Below are positions 57,066 through 64,000 of a stretch of 64,000 bases of DNA, piece after piece. Under the pieces are notes generated by a model. The model saw only the letters and a program-made list of their open reading frames with translations, did not search any database and had not been told where the DNA came from. Position numbers and translations under genes: made by a program. This DNA comes from Otatea glauca (Eukaryota > Streptophyta > Magnoliopsida > Poales > Poaceae). Position 1 is the first letter of the stretch, and every line of letters begins with the position of its first letter. The stretch lies in contig JAYEVK010000275.1 of the NCBI GenBank assembly GCA_036346275.1, forward strand, positions 237,820 through 301,819, in the 5' to 3' direction.

Positions 57066-59035
57066 ATGGCATCCACCACCGCGACGGCATGATCGCCGGG
57101 GCGGATCCGCTTGGCTCCCTCGACTTCCGTCACCCGACGGAGGGCTTACGCTGTCGTCCCGCCGCCTCCGGAGGACAGGCGCCGCCGAGAGCAGGCGTCC
57201 TTCTCCGATTCCTTCGCTCCGGCCAGGGCCTCGCAGCCCCGGCCGAATCCGAGGAGTGCTCGCCACGGTCGGTGAAAACTCCGTAGGCAGGCAGTGACCA
57301 TGTCACCCCGTAGGCTTCGCTGATCGGGTGGCGATGGTGGCTACCGCCGCCTCCATCCACGAAGTCTTTGGAAGACTCTTGGCCGTGACTCCGGCTTCCG
57401 ACACGGAGTACCACCCGCATGAGCGACTCTCGCGAGTGCAACATGGCGAGCACGTCGATTTGCCCGTGGCCCTCGCGGCCGGGCCTTCGTCCGGCGCAGA
57501 CTCAGCGCAGGAGGAGGAGTACCAGCGTGGCGTCTTGAGCATCTTTCGAGACCACTGGCGCGAGCTCCAACAACGCAGCAGAAAGAGTTGGAGGAACAGA
57601 GCCCGGCTCGGACCGGCTCGGGCCAACTGGAGCAAGAGGGGCTCGAGCCCGCGATGTGCTGGCGACAGCAAGACGCTGGCGGCGTGCACACACTCAAAGA
57701 AAGGAAGGATCCGACGGTCCTCACTTCTTCCCCACGCCGGCCAAAGCGTGGCGCTGCCGCAATCTTTGCCGCCGAGGCCTCCGAGCCGACCGACCGGAGG
57801 CCAAGCCACTTACAAAACCTCCGGGGTTGGTAGAGCACGCGTGGCCGTCAAAGACATGCACGCCTCCGCTCCTATCGCTCCGAGCCACCTTCGGCCCACC
57901 GGGCGTCAGACGCAGACGGTCGGATGGGTCCGACGACAGCGTCGCCGCGATGCGAGCCACGAGCCTCGCGCGCCCAGGCGCTAACGCCTCGGTGATGCCT
58001 ACGACATTCGCGCTACCCTTGAGGCGCGAGAAAGATGGCGAGGAGGCCGCCCACTCACGGGTTGCGGCGGCGGCACCACCACCGCACCGAGCCTCGACGG
58101 TCTGGATCGCGGCGTTACGCCAGGGATCCACCGGCGGACTTCCCGCCGATTCGGCGTCTACCAACATTGCCAAATGCACCGGGCCACAAACCCAAGTGTC
58201 TGCTCGAAAGATTACCGGCTCGCATGTCGGGCGGGAGGAGCAGCGGATGACCTCTTCATCATCAATACCTTCCCATCTACTCTCAGACGGACTCGGCCCG
58301 AGCTCGAGTACTTGCCGCCAAAACCATCGAGGCTGGACCGACTTGAAGGCCCTCTTCGTTCAAGAACTTCGGGCACTTACAAGCGCACGAAACTCTCGAT
58401 TCGAAGGATCGCAACAAGCAGCCGTGAAACCCTCGGGACTACATCGGCGGTTTTCCCGCCAAAGGTAACGAGCTCCCGACATCTTCGACGCCGATATCGT
58501 GGGAGCATTCATCTACGGCACCTCCCGCAAGGCCTTGGTACACAAACCGGGCCGCCTCAAGCCCAGAACTACCAAGGCTCCTCGATATCGCATTTCAACC
58601 ACGCCCCGGCGAGGAGCTATGGGGGCCATCTTCGAGGAGGAAAGGCCCAGCCGTAAACCCGGCGTCGCGCCGGGTCCCGCCGACCGCCCAGACAAACTAA
58701 GCGCACGGGAAGCAGATCCGCGAGCCCCAAGTGGTCGCCATCGCCGATCGCCTCGCGCCAGCGGCGAGTCGACCGACCGCCGCTACCGACCACTTCGAAA
58801 TTGATGGACGGCCCGTGCCCAAACCACGGGTTCTCCGTCAAGCACAAATACGGAGGCTGCGAGGTCGAGGCGTTACCTCTCCGGCGTCCCGCAACGCCGC
58901 GTGGCAAAGGGAAGAAGTTCTGCGCGGCCTTGGTCAGAGAGAAAAAGCGACGACGAGTTCCACGAACCCGACGGCTGCCTCATGATCTTCGGAGGACCGG
59001 CCGCTATGCCGACAAGCGCCGGCTCAAGCTCGCTT
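57066..59035 (+). pseudogene. gag of Tat element 2, frameshifted
   Basis: The first ATG after the PBS is at 57066. Recognisable gag segments in alternating frames include PELEYLPPK, GWTDLKALFVQ and GTYKRTKLSIR around 58280-58400, then a Cys/His segment (CPNHGFSVKHKYGGCEV) near 58815 that precedes protease. Upstream, 57328-57984 carries an acidic/Gln-rich stretch typical of the Gag N-terminus. Reading requires several frame changes. Confidence 0.7.
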
Positions 59036-62000
59036 ATCGCGAGGTCCATACCGCCGCGCCACGCGCCCCCAATACCTCCGGTGGTCGGAGTTCGATCACC
59101 TTGATCGGACCGACCACCCCGACCACGTTCCACCGGGAGATACCACGGTGGTCACCCGTCGTGGGAAGAAGCGCTTTCAAAGGTGCTTATGGACGAGGCG
59201 GCCTCAACATCCTCTACGTCGAGACGCCGACGCTATGGGGATCGCGCTAAACCCTCCGACCCGAGAAGCGCGCCTTCCATGGCGTCATTCTCGCCAGAAA
59301 GCCCATCCACTCGGGCAGATCGACCGCCTGCTACTTTTGGGGAACCGAAACTTCCGCACCAAACCCTCGCTTTTGAGGTCGTGGATTTCCGGCTTACCAT
59401 GCCATCTGGGAAGGCCATGTTACGCCAAGTTCATGGCGGTCCCGACCACGCCTATCTCAAGCTGAAGATGCCAGGCCACGGAGTCATCACCGTTGCATCG
59501 TCTTTCCAATTTTTGTTTACAATCGAGCCGCAGCAGGTTGTGAGCTTGCCTCGGTAGTCATCGCGTCTGCCGAGCTCGACAACCTCAGGAGGGAAGCCTC
59601 CGAATCCGCCCCTGAGTCCAGCAAGTCGGGGGCGGGATCCTTCAAGTCCGCCGAGGACACGAAGGAGGTCGCGGTCGATCCTCGTGATCCGACCAAGACC
59701 GTGCGGATCGGAACCACGCCCCGGGCCAAATAGAAAGCGGCTCGTCGACTCCTCCGCACCAACAAAGCGACGCTCGCATGGAGGTCCTCCGACATGCCGG
59801 AATCCCAAGGGAAGTCGCCGAGCACTCCTTGAGCATCCGACCGGGCTCAAAGCCGGTCGCCCTAACGCCCGCGCCGACGAGGAGAAGCGCAGGATCATAG
59901 GGAGAGATCGCCAAACTTAAGGCTGCGGGGTTAAGTAAAGAGGTGCGCCACCCCGAGTGGCTAGCCAACCCTGTACTTGTAAAAAGAAAAATGGGCAATG
60001 GAGGATGTGCATTGACTATACGAGTCTCAACAAAGCATGTCCCAAGGATCCGTTCCTTTGCCCGCATCGACCAAGTCATCGACTCCACCGCAGGTGCGAG
60101 TCCCTCTCTTTCGATGCCTACTCGGGCTACCACCGGTTGCGCTTAAGGAGTCCGACCATTCTGCGACTTCCTTCATCCCCGTTCGGCTCATTCGCGCACG
60201 TTACGATGCCGTTCGGCCTAAAAACGGCGCTACATACCGATGTATGCAAACGTGATTCAATAACCGGATCTACGTAACGTTGAGGTGTCGTCGAGCGATA
60301 TTGTCGTAAAAACCAAGAAGGCCGACGACCTTGTCCCCGACACGGGAAGAGACCTTTGCGAACCTTCGACGATTCGCATAAAGCTCAATCACTCAGAAAT
60401 GCGTTTCGGGTCCCCAAAGGAAGCTCCTTGGCTTCATTGTTCCGAGCAGGCATCGAGGCCAACCAGAGAAGATATTAGCAATCGCAAGGATGGGCCCAAT
60501 CAAACCTCAAGGGGGTCCAGAAGCCGACCGATGCCTAGCCGCTTTGAGTCGCTTTCTCGGCCTCGGCGAAAGCACGAATGCCCATTTCTGAGCTACCAAA
60601 GATCCGACCGCTTAGGTTGGACCCGAAGCTCGGGAGGCCCTCACCGCCTGAAGGCCTTCCCCTGCCCTCGCCTCGATCTGATCGCCGCGGCACCGGAGCC
60701 GCTGTTTCTCTACATCGCCACTACCCAAGTCGCAGTAGCGGCCCTCGTGGTGGAGGCGAAGCGGAAGAAAGCCGCGAACTTAAGGTACAACGGCGGTTTA
60801 CTTCATTAGCGAGGTCCTTTCCGAGTCCAAGACTCGGTACCTACAGTGTGCGAAGCTACTCCACGCGGTGCTCATTGCGGAGAGAAAGCTCGTCCACTAC
60901 TTCGATCGGCACAACATCACCGTGGTGACCACATCCCGTTAAGCGAGATCGTCACGCAATCGCGGCGCCCTCCGGAAGGATAGCCAAGTGGGCACTTTTC
61001 GAGCTCGGCCACGACATCACATACGTCCCTCGGAATGGCGATCAAATCGCGAGCCCTAGCCGACTTCGTCGCCCGAGTGGACGAAACCGAGCACCGCGGT
61101 GATCGAAGACCCCGTCTTGGACAATGTACCTTGATGGGTCTTACAACAAGAATGGCGCGAGCGCTGGGTAAATCATCATCTCCCGGCTTGGGAACAAGCT
61201 CCGATCGCCATCGGTGCTGATACGATGCCACCAACAACGTTGCTTAGTCACGAGCCCTCGTCAGCGGTCTCCGGATCGCTGCCGACCTCGGTGCTCGCCG
61301 ACTCTCGTCCACGGGGACTCAAGCTTGTCGTCGACCAAGTCATGAAGGCCGCGGGCCGAGACGCCGTATGGTCGCGCATCGTCGAAGTGCGCGGGCTCGA
61401 ATCTTGATTCAAAGGGCTTCGAGCTTCCACGATAGCCAACGGCGCTACAATAGCGACGCCGACTACTGCCAATCGGCCTCCAAGAAGAGCGGTCCCGCGG
61501 GATCTTCGCTGCGACCTCCTGCGGCCTTCCATCCAATTGGCCCGGTGGCGAGCGGTCCTGACCTACCTAGCACAGTCGCCGCCGACCGCTGGGCGGCGAT
61601 CGAGCGTGGACTTTGTCGGTCGAGCCACGTGCGTGCTAGCAGCCGAGTCCGACCGGAAAGCCATTCATAGATCGTTTGTGGACGGGTCGCTTCCTCCCGA
61701 CCCGGCCGAGGCTCCGGCGCCGCCCGTGAGCAAAGTCTTCGTCTGGTCGGTCCGGACCTTTACAAAGGACCCACGACATGCAATGGAATTTGCGGTCACC
61801 ACGCCGCGCACCGATCTACGGTAGGAAAGGCCTTTCGGCAAGGTTTCTATTAGCCCGACCGTCGTCCAATGAGCACATCGCCGCGCACCTGCGAAGGATG
61901 CCAATTCTTTGCGAGGCAAACACATCTGCCCGGCTCGGGCCTTGCGAGACAATCCCCATCGCGTGGCCTTTGCGGTTTGGGGCTCGATCGGTCGGGCCTT

Positions 62001-62812
62001 TCAAGAAAGCGCCGGGGCTTTACCCATTTGCTCGTCGCGGTGGACAAGTTCACCAAGTGGATAGAGAGCCAAGCCGATTAAGTGGCGTCACGCGTCGGCT
62101 GGCGGCCATCTTCTTCCGCGACATAGTCTTTCGATTCCGAGTCCCAAACTCCATCATCACCGACCAGCGGGCGTAGTTCACGGGAAGGAATTCCTCGAGT
62201 TGCGATGACTTCAACATCCGCGTCGATTGGGCGCCGTGGCCCATCCGCGGACCAACGGCCAGTCGGCGCGCCAAGCGGCATGATCCTTCAGAGGCTCAAG
62301 CCGCGGATCTTGATCGGCTCAAGCGCTTCGCGGGCATTGGCGGCCGAGCTACCCTCAGTCTCCGAGTCTACGGACCACGCCGACCGGGCGGCCGGGTTCA
62401 CACCGATTCTTTATGGTATACGGTCTGGAAGCCTTCTTAAAGCGGACACGGAGTATGGCGCCCCAAGGCGCAAGCTCGAGGAGGCTCGGGGCTCGCCGCA
62501 CAACAAGACTCCGTCGACCCGGATCGGCGAGGCGCATGGCGTGGCAAATCTGCGATCGGCGGTATCAACAAGCTCTGCGACGTTATCACAACCGCCCAGT
62601 TCGAGGGCGATCTTCGATCTTGGCGACACTGGTCTGCGTCGGGTCGGACCAGCAAGGATAAGCCTGGTATCGCCGCTCGGGAAGGCCCTTCACCGTCGTG
62701 CGAGATCCTCATTTGCACCTTCGGCTCAAGGACACCGACGCGCATCCTTCCAAATGAATGGAATATAGAAAAGTTAAGGCGATTCTATCCTAAACTCTTT
62801 TCCTCTTCCTAG
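59036..62812 (+). pseudogene. pol of Tat element 2 (PR-RT-RH-INT), frameshifted
   Basis: Protease lies near 59180-59220 (GGLNILYVET just after VLMDE; the Asp-Gly pair is blurred by an indel) and is followed by LKLKMPG at about 59460. RT starts near 59940 (HPEWLANPVL, WRMCIDYTSLNKACPKDPF, VTMPFGLK), and the YVDD motif near 60290 is disrupted while VVKTKKADDLV follows. RNase H lies around 60720-61100 (TRYLQCAKLLHAVLIAERKL, AIKSRALADFVA). Integrase lies around 61870-62760 (CEGCQFFARQTHLP, VDKFTKWIES, VPNSIITD), ending RRFYPKLFSSS with a stop at 62810-62812. This is the Tat lineage, the same family as the 15-21-kb fragment. Confidence 0.82.
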
Positions 62813-63479
62813 CATGCTCTTTACTTTCTTCCTTAGAGCACTTCGGTCGCCATGCGGCGACTCGGGAGCTGCCCTTCAGCGCCCCGTTCAGTAACTCGGT
62901 CCGGTTGCTATGCGGGTTGATGACCCAACCGACCACAAGGTCCTCCCGAGCGGTAACCCTTCGACCCAAGTGCTACGACTTACGCCCGGCTATGATTGCT
63001 AACACTGCGGAAGAAGGAAGTACCAGTGGAGTGACCTTTAGTCGACGAGGAACACTCCTCCCAGACGAACTCAGTTTGTCTCACAACGCTTATGAAGTGC
63101 GTGACCCGGCGGTCATGATGTCTATCCCGGCGGTAACCCTCTCAACCCAAGTGTTACGACCTACACTCATGTGACTATGGTTGCTAAGTAGCACTTAGCG
63201 GAAGAAGGAAGTGCCCGAGTGGAAAGATCCTGGCCGGTCTAGAACACTCCTATCCCTCACAAGTGCGCCTAATCATTGCATAGCTAAGTCTCCAATCCAC
63301 CTCGCTCCTCCCAAAGCGGCCCGACCTACGCATAAGTGACCCCTGTGGTCCTTAAGGCTATGGTCGACCAAGCCTCATCCTAAATACGAAAAAGGATTTA
63401 GGGACGATTCTGAACTTGATAAATTCAAGATTGTTTAAATAGCGGTCTTTACAATCTAAAAGGATAAAGCTAACTATAT
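62813..63479 (+). repeat. Post-pol non-coding region of Tat element 2
   Basis: It matches 16148-16790, with the same internal half-repeats (GCGGAAGAAGGAAGTACCAG near 63008 and GCGGAAGAAGGAAGTGCCCG near 63200). No gene is seen on the plus strand. Confidence 0.65.
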
Positions 63480-64000
63480 TTTTATTCTTCTTGGCGGTGG
63501 CAGTGGCGGAGACGAGAGTTGGTCGCCTCACAGCTACTCGAGGCGGCTGCGGCAGGATGCGGCCGGCGATCTCCCGGCGCGGCTTGGCTCGACCGGGAGC
63601 TCGAACCGGTCGACTCCTCGCCGATCCGGCCCTTCCTTGCTACGCCACTGCCCACCACCACAGGTCGTCGATGCCGTCAGAGTACGAGATGGTGTTGACC
63701 GGGCGACGAAGCTCAAGCGCCAACGGTGACCACGCCTTCTACGGTCCGCACTCCGGCGGCAGCAGGGGCAAGGGCACTCTGGCTGCCCCGGCCTAAGGAT
63801 GCGGTCGCAGACCTCCCGACCGCCTTGCGGAGGCCTCGGGCCACGCGCTCATCTCGCCCGACCGCCCTCCGCAACCTTAACGCCGCCCGGGCCTCGTCCC
63901 CGCCACGACGCTTTACATCGCGAGCATCCGGCCGCTTTCTGCGCTTCTCCACGGCGGCGCTCGGATTCTTCTGCGCCTCGCAGGTTGCGAAGATTTTGGA
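63480..64000 (-). pseudogene. C-terminal part of the Tat antisense ORF, cut by the window edge
   Basis: It corresponds to 16790-17330 of the first Tat fragment. Ala/Arg/Pro-rich frames occur on the minus strand (63534-63716 and 63713-63952). The start, promoter and 3' LTR lie outside the window. Confidence 0.55.

Noticed and set aside
57130..58179. Long minus-strand frames in the Tat gag region
   Set aside because: They are GC-driven shadows of the plus-strand gag, with no similarity to the Tat antisense gene, which lies after pol.

Overview
The window is plant nuclear DNA, almost certainly from a grass (Poaceae). This rests on intron-rich genes with GT/AG splice sites, a GC-rich intronless DYW-class PPR gene, Tourist- and Stowaway-like MITEs, paired Helitrons, CACTA elements, and nested Tat and chromovirus (Tekay-like) LTR retrotransposons. 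The species cannot be fixed from the sequence alone.

Layout. 0-8.4 kb is the gene-bearing part: a complete DYW-type PPR gene (23-1801, minus) and a complete five-exon nucleotide-sugar transporter of the URGT type (5541-8404, plus), separated by intergenic DNA with two MITEs. 8.9-12.9 kb holds a broken STP-type sugar transporter joined to a decayed CACTA TNP2 transposase, followed by a CACTA terminus with a dense palindromic subterminal array. 13.0-14.3 kb is a truncated copy of a type III polyketide synthase (PKS), split by a solo LTR. 14.3-22.4 kb is a retroelement ending in a ~395-bp LTR. It is interrupted by a 5.8-kb fragment of a Tat retrotransposon, and that fragment is bracketed by two ~440-bp near-identical copies of host sequence. 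22.6-28.2 kb is an apparently intact two-exon type III PKS gene (minus) whose 4.4-kb intron contains two Helitrons in head-to-tail contact. 28.5-31.6 kb is AT-rich repeats and a MITE.

31.6-64 kb is a nest of LTR elements. An LTR with its primer-binding site (31637-32613) is followed by a long LTR of a second element (32728-35511). That LTR is interrupted by a Tat element whose body resumes at 56.8 kb and runs off the window. The Tat 5' LTR is itself split by a 20.5-kb tandem chromovirus (LTR-internal-LTR-internal-LTR, 36264-56806) carrying a single outer 5-bp target duplication, CTAAG.

I see three probably functional host genes: PPR, URGT and type III PKS. They show no sign of acting together. 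I found no coherent new multi-gene system. The strongest unexpected signals are: the three-LTR tandem retroelement; small indels between repeat copies that concentrate at CAG/CTG/CCTG sites, suggesting that many apparent frameshifts are sequencing errors at CHG-methylated cytosines; a possible assembly join around 15.28 and 21.04 kb; and an antisense gene with its own TATA box inside the Tat element.
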